From Gemmatimonadales bacterium UBA7835 (GTDB lineage Bacteria; Gemmatimonadota; Gemmatimonadetes; Longimicrobiales; Gaopeijiaceae), in the NCBI GenBank assembly GCA_002500925.1, contig DLTN01000127.1, positions 1-7,837 on the forward strand: DNA of 7,837 nt, in the 5' to 3' direction. Within the stretch, counting starts at the first letter, position 1. Every line of letters begins with the position of its first letter. A model generated the notes under the pieces. It was not told where the DNA came from, made no database searches, and saw only the letters and a program-made list of their open reading frames with translations. Of this stretch, positions 1-6,485 are shown one piece after another. A program made the translations under genes and the position numbers.

Positions 1-1
1 G

Positions 2-112
2 ATCTGCGTGCTCTCAGACTCGGTCGCGGCCCCGGTCCAGTCCTCGATAGAAAAATTCAGAGAAGATTACTTGTCTCTGATTCGCCGTGATGAACAAGTA
101 GGAGCGGCGTGA
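2..112 (+). CDS. nuoF: NADH-quinone oxidoreductase subunit F, C-terminal end (partial)
   Basis: This is the last 36 codons of a gene that begins before the window. The reading frame from base 2 gives a peptide starting ICVLSDSVAAPVQSSIEKFR and ends at TGA 110..112. It resembles the C-terminal end of NuoF just after the N3 cluster region, where family members read like 'CALGDAAAWPVQGLIRHFR'. NuoF is the peripheral-arm subunit that binds NADH and FMN and passes electrons into the iron-sulfur chain. The nucleotide-binding, FMN and cluster-ligand regions lie outside the window, so the assignment rests on this short tail and on its position directly before nuoG, which is the standard order. Its stop codon overlaps the nuoG start by one base (TGATG). 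Confidence 0.85.
   Translation: MCVLSDSVAAPVQSSIEKFREDYLSLIRRDEQVGAA
101..104 (+). promoter_or_regulatory. Ribosome binding site deciding the nuoG start
   Basis: GGAG lies 7 bases before ATG 112..114, inside the end of nuoF. Two other in-frame starts are possible: GTG 109 (spacing 4, too close) and ATG 121 (spacing 16, too far). The spacing favours ATG 112. Confidence 0.6.
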
Positions 113-1695
113 TGGCGGATATGGTAAACGTAACGATTGACGGAAACGAGGTGTCAGTCCCTAAGGGGACGACGATACTAGAAGCGGCCAAGAGGGTTGG
201 GACTGAGGTCCCCCACTACTGCTATCATCCAGGGATGTCCTCACCGGCTATGTGTAGGCTTTGCTTGGTGGAGGTTGAGGGAGCGCCGAAGCCGATGCCC
301 GGTTGTGTAACCACGGTCATGGACGGACAGGTGGTTCACACACAGTCGGATCAGGCCATTAAGAACCGACGCGGGGTTCTTGAGTTCTATCTAGTGAACC
401 ATCCACTCGACTGTCCGATCTGTGATATGTCGGGCGAATGTAACCTGCAGGACTATGTGCACGCAGAAGGGCGGGAACAGGGTAGGGGTGTAGAGCCAAA
501 GAGAGTCTTTGGTCGTGATGATTTTGGGGGTGATGTCCTTTTTTACGGTGATCGGTGCGTGATGTGCACGCGCTGCGTCCGCTTCATGAGTGAAGTTGAG
601 CAGGATCATCGATTAACGGTTGTAGAGCGAGGTAACCGTTCGGTAATCGATACCTTCTTTGAGGAGGGTCTAGAGGGTACCCACTGGCATGGCAACATTG
701 TAGATATCTGCCCGGTTGGCGCGCTCGTCTCAAAGGATTTCCTCCATAAAGCTCGTGCATGGGATCTAGCACACACGCCGTCTATTTGTGACTGCTCGCA
801 GGGGTGCAATATCTCCCTCCACACCCGGGATAACTTGGTCCAGCGGATCAAACCGCGAGAGAATCTGGATGTAAACGCTTGGTGGCTCAGTGATGCATGC
901 CGGATGGATTACGAATGGATGAATCGCGGTGATCGAATCGAAGCGCCGTTGATTAGATCTAACGGCGGCTCAAAAGTACTCGGGTGGAAGGACGCGCTTC
1001 AGTCAATCTTGAAGGCCGCTGAAGGGAGCGATGCTTCTGTTAAAGCGGTAGCCTCTGCCCGCGCATCAAACGAAGACCTTGCAGCGTTTAAGCGTTTGAT
1101 CAAAGGGCTCGGTGGTGGCGAAATCGTTTACCGTTCGCCTAGAATTGAAAAGGATATACCCCTTAAAGGATTCCCTCAGTTAGCGGTGCGGCGAGACCGG
1201 GCTCCAAACACAACTGGGGCCAATGTAATGGGCATGACTCGCGTTGGTGACGATTGTGCAACCGGTGGTCTCGAAGACATAGCCCAGCATGATGGGATTG
1301 TGTTGGTTCTCGGCGATACACTAGAAGATCAGCCCACCACATTTGGTGCCGACGCAGAACTTTATGTTTACGTGGGACAGCACGAATCTGCTGCAACCGC
1401 GTCCGCTCATTTTATTCTGCCGGCGACAACAAAGGCTGAGAGTGAGGGGACTTTCACCAATTACGAGGGCCGTGTACAGCGGTTCTGGCGGGCGCTTGAT
1501 CCGCCGGGTATGGCGAGGCCTCCCTGGCTCGTGCTGGGAGCGCTAGCTGCGGAACTCGGATGCGGGGAAGCTGTGAGAAGTGCTGAAGACTCTTTCGCCG
1601 CTATGGGGGTGGATGCCTTCGCGGGAATCACCTATGCTGACATAGGTGAAAGAGGCACAGTGATAAATGAGATCGTTCACATGACGGGAGTCTGA
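112..1695 (+). CDS. nuoG: NADH-quinone oxidoreductase subunit G (short form)
   Basis: This peripheral-arm subunit (527 aa) carries electrons from NuoF towards NuoI. Seen in order: an N-terminal 2Fe-2S ferredoxin domain with ligands C37, C48, C51 and C65 (cluster N1b); a His-Cys3 motif H97, C101, C104, C110 (N5, pattern HxxxCxxCxxxxxC); a 4Fe-4S motif C149, C152, C155 with C200-Pro (N4); then the first part of a molybdopterin-oxidoreductase-like domain. In that domain the N7-like site is unusual: C226-x-C228-x3-C232, Ser260 at the usual fourth-ligand position, and C263 nearby. The C-terminal part keeps the family signature ILPATTKAESEGTFTNYEGR (435-454). The length is well below the roughly 700-900 aa of E. 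coli or Thermus NuoG, because the domain between residues 275 and 430 is compressed. No frameshift is evident, since the frame is open and family signatures occur at both ends. The start at ATG 112 is chosen from the Shine-Dalgarno spacing. Confidence 0.96.
   Translation: MADMVNVTIDGNEVSVPKGTTILEAAKRVGTEVPHYCYHPGMSSPAMCRLCLVEVEGAPKPMPGCVTTVMDGQVVHTQSDQAIKNRRGVLEFYLVNHPLDCPICDMSGECNLQDYVHAEGREQGRGVEPKRVFGRDDFGGDVLFYGDRCVMCTRCVRFMSEVEQDHRLTVVERGNRSVIDTFFEEGLEGTHWHGNIVDICPVGALVSKDFLHKARAWDLAHTPSICDCSQGCNISLHTRDNLVQRIKPRENLDVNAWWLSDACRMDYEWMNRGDRIEAPLIRSNGGSKVLGWKDALQSILKAAEGSDASVKAVASARASNEDLAAFKRLIKGLGGGEIVYRSPRIEKDIPLKGFPQLAVRRDRAPNTTGANVMGMTRVGDDCATGGLEDIAQHDGIVLVLGDTLEDQPTTFGADAELYVYVGQHESAATASAHFILPATTKAESEGTFTNYEGRVQRFWRALDPPGMARPPWLVLGALAAELGCGEAVRSAEDSFAAMGVDAFAGITYADIGERGTVINEIVHMTGV
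1686..1690 (+). promoter_or_regulatory. Ribosome binding site for nuoH
   Basis: GGGAG within the last codons of nuoG lies 7 bases before GTG 1698, which supports a GTG start for nuoH two bases after the nuoG stop. Confidence 0.55.
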
Positions 1696-1697
1696 TT

Positions 1698-2990
1698 GTG
1701 GAGCCGATCTCTGGAATTCCAGCGGTTATAGCGATGGCCGCTAAGAACCTCGGAATCTTCACGCTTGTGATTCTGGTGGTTGCATACGCGACGTACGCGG
1801 AACGACGGGTCTCCGCATTCATCCAGGACCGACGCGGTCCGAACCGCGTTGGTCCCTTCGGACTCCTTCAGCCGATCGCAGACGGCATTAAGAATATCCT
1901 TAAGGAAGAGACGCTGCCGGCCACTGCCTCGCGATTTTTTTTCGTGCTAGCGCCAATCATGGTCCTCGTACCGTCCCTTGTGACCTTTGCGGTTATTCCG
2001 ATCGCAGCTCCACTCCCGACACCGTGGGGAGTGGTCGACATGATCATCGCGGACGTGCCGATTGGGATCTTGTACGTTCTAGCTTTTAGCTCCCTAGCTG
2101 TTTACGGCGTGGTGCTCGGTGGATGGGCGTCAAATAATAAGTACGCATTTCTAGGTGGCCTCCGCGCATCAGCCCAGATGGTGAGCTACGAAGTTGCCCT
2201 CGGGCTCTCGCTTATCGCGGTCTTGATGCTAGCCGGGAACGTTACACTCACCGAGGTGGTGTGGCAGCAACAGCAGCTTGGGATGTGGTATGCTTTCCCG
2301 CTCTCTCTTGCATTCATACTCTTCGTGATCTCAGCCTTCGCGGAGACAAATCGTCTTCCTTTCGACATGCCCGAGGCAGAGTCGGAGCTCGTGACTGGGT
2401 ATCATACCGAATACTCGGCGATGAAGTTCTCGGCATTCATGATATCCGAGTTCGGCCACATGGTGACAGCCTCGGCACTGATGGCGACCCTTTTCTTGGG
2501 TGGTTGGGATCTCCCCGGCTCTTGGGACAATGCCTTCTGGTACAACGGCGAGCTCATCAGTGGATTCGCGGCCAATGGTGACCCTGTCTTGGCGAATCCC
2601 GCAGCGTGGAAAACTCTCCTCACCTTTGCGGGGTTTGCGGCCAAGACGGGCTTGTTTCTCTTGCTCTACATCTGGATTCGCTGGACGCTTCCTCGTTTTC
2701 GCTATGACCAGGTGATGGCATTGGGGTGGAAGGTCATGCTTCCGACCTCACTCGGTTACCTAATGCTCGTTGCCATGACGATTCTGGTACTAGACGAACT
2801 AGGCGTGAATTTCGGCTTCTTATATGGACTCGTGCTCACGCTAGTAAGCGGGGCCGCGACACTGGCCTTCGTGTTTTTCCTTGATCGCGGTCGGACTATC
2901 GCGGGTGCGGCGGCCACGACGTCTCAGAAAATTGAGATAAAGACGATTCCCACAGCGGTCGCGTCTGGCCACGCTCCCGGGAGGCACTAG
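1698..2990 (+). CDS. nuoH: NADH-quinone oxidoreductase subunit H
   Basis: NuoH is the membrane subunit (ND1 homologue) linking the peripheral arm to the membrane arm and lining the quinone chamber. The protein is 430 aa and strongly hydrophobic. Conserved signatures are visible: AERRVSAFIQDRRGPNRVGP at 34-53, YEVALG at 164-169 with E165, FAETNRLPFDMPEAESELVT at 214-233, and GYHTEYSAMKF at 234-244. The acidic residues around 216-230 belong to the loop known in the family to face the quinone pocket and start the charged axis. The protein is about 100 residues longer than E. coli NuoH (325 aa). The added length includes a hydrophilic loop near 276-303, a further hydrophobic stretch at about 373-396, and a polar, Ala/Thr/Lys-containing tail at 397-430. 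It starts with GTG two bases after nuoG, behind a good Shine-Dalgarno sequence. Confidence 0.97.
   Translation: MEPISGIPAVIAMAAKNLGIFTLVILVVAYATYAERRVSAFIQDRRGPNRVGPFGLLQPIADGIKNILKEETLPATASRFFFVLAPIMVLVPSLVTFAVIPIAAPLPTPWGVVDMIIADVPIGILYVLAFSSLAVYGVVLGGWASNNKYAFLGGLRASAQMVSYEVALGLSLIAVLMLAGNVTLTEVVWQQQQLGMWYAFPLSLAFILFVISAFAETNRLPFDMPEAESELVTGYHTEYSAMKFSAFMISEFGHMVTASALMATLFLGGWDLPGSWDNAFWYNGELISGFAANGDPVLANPAAWKTLLTFAGFAAKTGLFLLLYIWIRWTLPRFRYDQVMALGWKVMLPTSLGYLMLVAMTILVLDELGVNFGFLYGLVLTLVSGAATLAFVFFLDRGRTIAGAAATTSQKIEIKTIPTAVASGHAPGRH
2979..2984 (+). promoter_or_regulatory. Distant Shine-Dalgarno-like GGGAGG before nuoI
   Basis: GGGAGG sits in the last codons of nuoH, 15 bases before ATG 3000, which is longer than usual spacing. 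No better-placed site precedes the nuoI start. Initiation may depend on this distant site or on ribosomes finishing nuoH at TAG 2988..2990. Confidence 0.3.
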
Positions 2991-2999
2991 CAGAACAAT

Positions 3000-3500
3000 A
3001 TGACAATCTCAGTCAAAGTAATGCAGCGACCGGAGCCAGAGTCGACCTCCTATCTGCGGGCGGCGCTCAGCGGGATGGCCCTGACCTTTAAGCATATGGT
3101 CAACCCGACCAAGGTGACGCAGCAATATCCAGAAGAGATGACGGAGCTGAGTCCGCGCTGGAGGGGAACTCACGTCATGGAGCAACACGCAGACGGTCGA
3201 CCAAAGTGCGTTGCTTGCGGCCTGTGTCCCACGGTTTGCCCAGCTAACTGTATCAGACTTGTTGGCGGCGAAGACGATCAGGGAAACCGTTATCCGATCG
3301 TATACGAAATAGACGAGTTCCGTTGCATTTTCTGCGGAATGTGTCAGGAAGTCTGTCCAGTGGAGGCGATCCACGTCGGACGACACTTTGAGAATGCTGA
3401 GTACACTCGGGACCGTTTTGTCTACGATCTGGATCGGCTTATGGAGCAGGATCATCCGAGTACGCTTCTCTGGGACCCCTCTGATCCGAGTTCTGAGTAG
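3000..3500 (+). CDS. nuoI: NADH-quinone oxidoreductase subunit I (2x[4Fe-4S] ferredoxin-like)
   Basis: NuoI is the peripheral-arm subunit that carries clusters N6a and N6b and hands electrons to N2 in NuoB, next to the quinone site. The 166 aa protein has two full ferredoxin motifs: C70-x2-C73-x2-C76-x3-C80-Pro and C109-x2-C112-x2-C115-x3-C119-Pro. An additional C84 follows the first motif. The N-terminal region around 19-35 is amphipathic, as expected for the segment that packs on the membrane arm. The length is close to the E. coli protein (180 aa). It begins 9 bases after nuoH; a later in-frame ATG at 3021 is possible but has no better ribosome binding site. Its TAG stop shares one base with the nuoJ GTG start. 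Confidence 0.97.
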   Translation: MTISVKVMQRPEPESTSYLRAALSGMALTFKHMVNPTKVTQQYPEEMTELSPRWRGTHVMEQHADGRPKCVACGLCPTVCPANCIRLVGGEDDQGNRYPIVYEIDEFRCIFCGMCQEVCPVEAIHVGRHFENAEYTRDRFVYDLDRLMEQDHPSTLLWDPSDPSSE

Positions 3501-4012
3501 TGGCACCCGTCCTTTTTTACATGTTCGCCGGACTTGCGATTGGCGGAGCGATTGGTGTCGTAATGGCAAAAAGCCCAATAGGTAGCCTCCTATTCATGGT
3601 GACCACGCTGGGAGCCATGGCCGGCACATTTGTGCTTCTTGAGGCGCACTTCCTCGCCGCGATACAAATCATCGTGTATGCGGGCGCAATCATGGTGCTC
3701 TTCCTCTTCGTGATCATGCTGTTAAACCTAGGGCACGATTACCAAAAGGATTTAAAAGGTGGAGCGTTCGCGGTGATGTCCTTTGGAGTCACTGGTGTTA
3801 TTGCTGGCTTCCTGGCACAGGAACTTGGCACCACTGGTATCCAGGACGGACCGGGAGGGGCGTCGATCGATGCACTGATAGCCGAACATGGTGCCGTCGG
3901 AGCGATCGCCACGGAGCTCTACACCACTTATGTGGTGCCATTTGAAATAACAGGCATCCTGCTGTTGGTGGCCATCGTAGGCGCTCTAGTGCTTGCCAAG
4001 AAGGAGGTCTGA
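3500..4012 (+). CDS. nuoJ: NADH-quinone oxidoreductase subunit J
   Basis: NuoJ is a membrane-arm subunit (ND6 homologue) that connects the quinone-proximal part to the antiporter-like subunits. The 170 aa protein is hydrophobic, with about five membrane segments. The hallmark third helix is clear: FLAAIQIIVYAGAIMVLFLF at 51-70, including Tyr60, in the region known in the family for a pi-bulge linked to conformational coupling. A polar loop at about 108-135 (Gly/Asp rich) separates the fourth and fifth helices, and the C-terminus is LAKKEV. It starts with GTG overlapping the nuoI stop by one base (TAGTG). No strong Shine-Dalgarno precedes it, only GAG triplets, so translation is probably coupled to nuoI. 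Confidence 0.96.
   Translation: MAPVLFYMFAGLAIGGAIGVVMAKSPIGSLLFMVTTLGAMAGTFVLLEAHFLAAIQIIVYAGAIMVLFLFVIMLLNLGHDYQKDLKGGAFAVMSFGVTGVIAGFLAQELGTTGIQDGPGGASIDALIAEHGAVGAIATELYTTYVVPFEITGILLLVAIVGALVLAKKEV
4001..4007 (+). promoter_or_regulatory. Strong ribosome binding site for nuoK
   Basis: AAGGAGG, a near-complete match to the anti-Shine-Dalgarno sequence, lies in the last codons of nuoJ, 4 bases before ATG 4012. It is the strongest such site in the window. Confidence 0.65.
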
Positions 4013-4305
4013 TGATCACCGAAGCATTGGTCCTCAGCGCCATCCTCTTCGTAATTGGAACCTTCGGAGTCCTGGTGCGCCGAAACGCGATGATCATGTT
4101 TCTTTGCATCGAACTTCAGTTGAACGCCGTAAACTTAAGCTTTGTCGCCTTTAGCAGGTTGTTTGGAATCGAGGGACAGATCTTCGTCTTTTTCGTGATG
4201 ACGGTGGCTGCAGCCGAAGCCGCGGTCGGCTTAGCGATCATCATCTCGATCTTCCGGCACTATGAGACGGTGAACGTGGACTCTTTTAACCTGCTCAAGT
4301 GGTGA
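4012..4305 (+). CDS. nuoK: NADH-quinone oxidoreductase subunit K
   Basis: NuoK is a small membrane-arm subunit (ND4L homologue) with three transmembrane helices, taking part in proton translocation with NuoJ and NuoN. At 97 aa it matches the usual size of about 100 aa. Two buried glutamates known to be important in the family are present: E34 in the FLCIELQLNAVNLSF segment and E69 in the VAAAEAAVGLAI segment (equivalents of E. coli E36 and E72). The ATG overlaps the nuoJ stop by one base (TGATG), behind a strong Shine-Dalgarno sequence. Its own TGA at 4303..4305 is embedded in the start region of nuoL. Confidence 0.97.
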   Translation: MITEALVLSAILFVIGTFGVLVRRNAMIMFLCIELQLNAVNLSFVAFSRLFGIEGQIFVFFVMTVAAAEAAVGLAIIISIFRHYETVNVDSFNLLKW

Positions 4306-6473
4306 GCGGCGTGCTGTTGTCACTCGCTGCCCTGGTTCAGGGCTCGTCTGAGGCTGCAAATGAGGCTGGACATTTTGAGCCGTTCTTGCCGGGACTCATC
4401 GTCCTGTTGCCTCTGCTGGGCTTTATCGCGAACGGATACCTTTCACTCCGTCACGCTCGTGTATCCGCAGACTCAGTGCGCAGTGGCTCGGAGTTCGACC
4501 TAAGTGATGCGTCATCACGTCCATCGACGCATACACTCCCGACCTGGATCGGCCCAGGTGTCATGGGTGCAGCCTTCCTGATCACGCTGGTGAATTTCTC
4601 CCGGATGCTCGGGGTTCATCTGGAAGAAGCCGTTGTTGTTCATTACTGGACCTGGATAGCGACGGGCACGTTTTCAGTAGAAGCCGCGCTTCAGCTCGAC
4701 CAACTCTCGATAATCATGATGATGGTCATAACGGGAGTGGGGACGCTTATTCATGTGTTCAGCGTGGGTTACATGAAGGACGACCCTGGGTATCCGCGTT
4801 ACTTCGCGTACCTAAACCTTTTCGTCTTCTTCATGCTCGTCCTGGTGATGGGATCCAGCTACGCTCTTATGTTCGTAGGGTGGGAAGGAGTGGGTCTCTG
4901 CTCTTATCTGTTGATCGGATATTGGTTCAGTGACCGTGAGAAAGCGGACGCCGGGAAGAAGGCATTCATCGTAAATCGGATCGGCGACGTTGGGTTTCTT
5001 GTCGCCATGTTCCTGCTGTTCAAAAATTTTGGCAGTGTCGATTTCATCTCGATCTTCCACGATGCTGACACACTCATTTACGGTGGTGGTTTGGTCACCG
5101 CGATAACGCTCTTCTTCTTTATCGGAGCCATTGGTAAGAGCGCGCAAATTCCTCTCTACGTGTGGCTTCCTGATGCCATGGCCGGCCCGACTCCTGTGTC
5201 GGCTCTGATTCACGCGGCCACTATGGTTACGGCTGGGGTTTATCTCGTTGCCCGGTCTTCCGTCCTCTTCGCTCTCGCACCGTTCTCAAGCGCGATAGTC
5301 GCGGGGGTTGGAGTGCTGACGGCGCTTTTTGCCGCGACTATTGCACTGAAGCAGAACGACATCAAGAAGGTGCTAGCGTACTCTACCGTTTCCCAACTCG
5401 GATACATGTTCTTGGGTGTCGGTGTAGGTGCATATGCTGCTGGTGTGTTCCACCTGATGACCCACGCCTTCTTTAAGGCCCTTCTCTTTCTTGGGTCGGG
5501 TGCGGTGATTCACTCAATGCATGAGGCTTATCACGCGACGCACAGCCACGAAGATGCGCAAGACATGAGGAATATGGGCGGTCTTCACAGGCCTATGCGA
5601 ATCACCTGCATTACAATGTGGATTGCGACCCTTGCGATTGCGGGGATCTGGCCTTTCGCGGGCTTCTTTTCGAAAGACGAGATTATATGGTACGCGGGTG
5701 CTTGGGCGGGTGCTGAAGGGGCGCCCTATCCGCAACTGTATACCGTCTATTGGATGCTTGCGCTGGTAGCTGCTCTGCTGACTGCATTCTACATGACTCG
5801 AATGATGGTCATGACATTCCACGGGAAAAACCGGACGGGGGAGAAGGAACAAGGACATCTGCACGAGGCCCCGCCGGTGATGTGGATCCCACTAGCAGTC
5901 CTAGCGTTGCTCTCGGTATTTGGTGGCTGGATCAATGTGCCGGAGGCACTATCGGCCGGCTGGGCCGGTTTGGGCGGGTTACTTCCGATGAGTGAGTGGC
6001 TGCACCACTGGCTCGAACCGATCACTGCGCAGGCACATCATGTTCAGGAAGTGAACCTTGGGAAGTACTCCTACTATGCGCCGTTCGGGGGTGGTGAAGC
6101 ACTCTGGGCGGCTATCTCTACGATCCTTGCTGGTACTGTTGTCTTCCTCACCGTTCAGATTGTCAGGCGACAGGAAATCCTAGCGGTCAAGGACGATGCC
6201 ACAGATCTGAGCGGCTTCAGCAAGGTCCTCTTCAACAAATACTACGTAGATGAGCTCTACGACCGTGTCATCGTTCAACCGATTCTGAGGATTTCGCGAT
6301 TCTGTTGGAGGGTCATAGATGCTGGCATCATCGATGGTGCTGTCAACGCGGTCGGCTGGGGATCAAAGGGAGCAGGGTGGTTGGTCAGCATGTTCCAGAC
6401 CGGTTCTATCAATACTTATGCTTTCATTCTAACCGTCGGGGTACTGTTCGTCCTTGGCGCCAGCTTGTTTTAA
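4302..6473 (+). CDS. nuoL: NADH-quinone oxidoreductase subunit L
   Basis: NuoL is the distal antiporter-like proton pump of the membrane arm (ND5 homologue). The protein is 723 aa if started at GTG 4302, which gives a 4-base GTGA overlap with nuoK; GTG 4299 and GTG 4311 are also in frame and no clear ribosome binding site separates them. Signatures seen: FVGWEGVGLCSYLLIGYWFS with E195, NRIGDVGFL, GAIGKSAQIPLYVWLPDAM with K279, GPTPVSALIHAATMVTAGVY, and LKQNDIKKVLAYSTVSQLGY. E195 and K279 correspond to the Glu/Lys pair of the proton channel. The C-terminal region (YYVDELYDRVIVQP onward, ending in a hydrophobic segment) matches the long lateral helix and last transmembrane helix of the family. 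It is about 110 aa longer than E. coli NuoL, partly through an N-terminal extension of about 25 residues and a polar loop at about 50-80. Confidence 0.97.
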   Translation: MSGVLLSLAALVQGSSEAANEAGHFEPFLPGLIVLLPLLGFIANGYLSLRHARVSADSVRSGSEFDLSDASSRPSTHTLPTWIGPGVMGAAFLITLVNFSRMLGVHLEEAVVVHYWTWIATGTFSVEAALQLDQLSIIMMMVITGVGTLIHVFSVGYMKDDPGYPRYFAYLNLFVFFMLVLVMGSSYALMFVGWEGVGLCSYLLIGYWFSDREKADAGKKAFIVNRIGDVGFLVAMFLLFKNFGSVDFISIFHDADTLIYGGGLVTAITLFFFIGAIGKSAQIPLYVWLPDAMAGPTPVSALIHAATMVTAGVYLVARSSVLFALAPFSSAIVAGVGVLTALFAATIALKQNDIKKVLAYSTVSQLGYMFLGVGVGAYAAGVFHLMTHAFFKALLFLGSGAVIHSMHEAYHATHSHEDAQDMRNMGGLHRPMRITCITMWIATLAIAGIWPFAGFFSKDEIIWYAGAWAGAEGAPYPQLYTVYWMLALVAALLTAFYMTRMMVMTFHGKNRTGEKEQGHLHEAPPVMWIPLAVLALLSVFGGWINVPEALSAGWAGLGGLLPMSEWLHHWLEPITAQAHHVQEVNLGKYSYYAPFGGGEALWAAISTILAGTVVFLTVQIVRRQEILAVKDDATDLSGFSKVLFNKYYVDELYDRVIVQPILRISRFCWRVIDAGIIDGAVNAVGWGSKGAGWLVSMFQTGSINTYAFILTVGVLFVLGASLF

Positions 6474-6477
6474 GGGG
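6473..6477 (+). promoter_or_regulatory. Ribosome binding site for nuoM
   Basis: AGGGG directly at the nuoL stop (TAA 6471..6473) lies 8 bases before ATG 6486. It supports that start, the first in-frame ATG after nuoL. Confidence 0.45.
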
Positions 6478-6485
6478 CTCTGATC

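Noticed and set aside
112..1695. Possibility that nuoG is truncated or frameshifted, because of its short length
   Set aside because: The frame is continuous, the late family signature is present in the same frame near residue 435-455, and nuoH begins two bases after the stop with a good ribosome binding site.
3009..3578. Long open frame on the minus strand (189 codons) opposite nuoI
   Set aside because: It lies fully antisense to nuoI, whose two cluster motifs are unmistakable. Its translation has no recognisable domain and is rich in Arg/His/Ser as expected for a shadow frame.
4812..5213. Minus-strand open frame (133 codons) inside nuoL
   Set aside because: It is antisense to the most conserved part of nuoL and has a low-complexity polar composition with no recognisable family. 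Another such frame at 6861..7223 opposite nuoM is rejected for the same reason.
6474..6485. Possible terminator or promoter between nuoL and nuoM
   Set aside because: The gap is only 12 bases, with no stem-loop or T-run, and it holds only spacer after the ribosome binding site.
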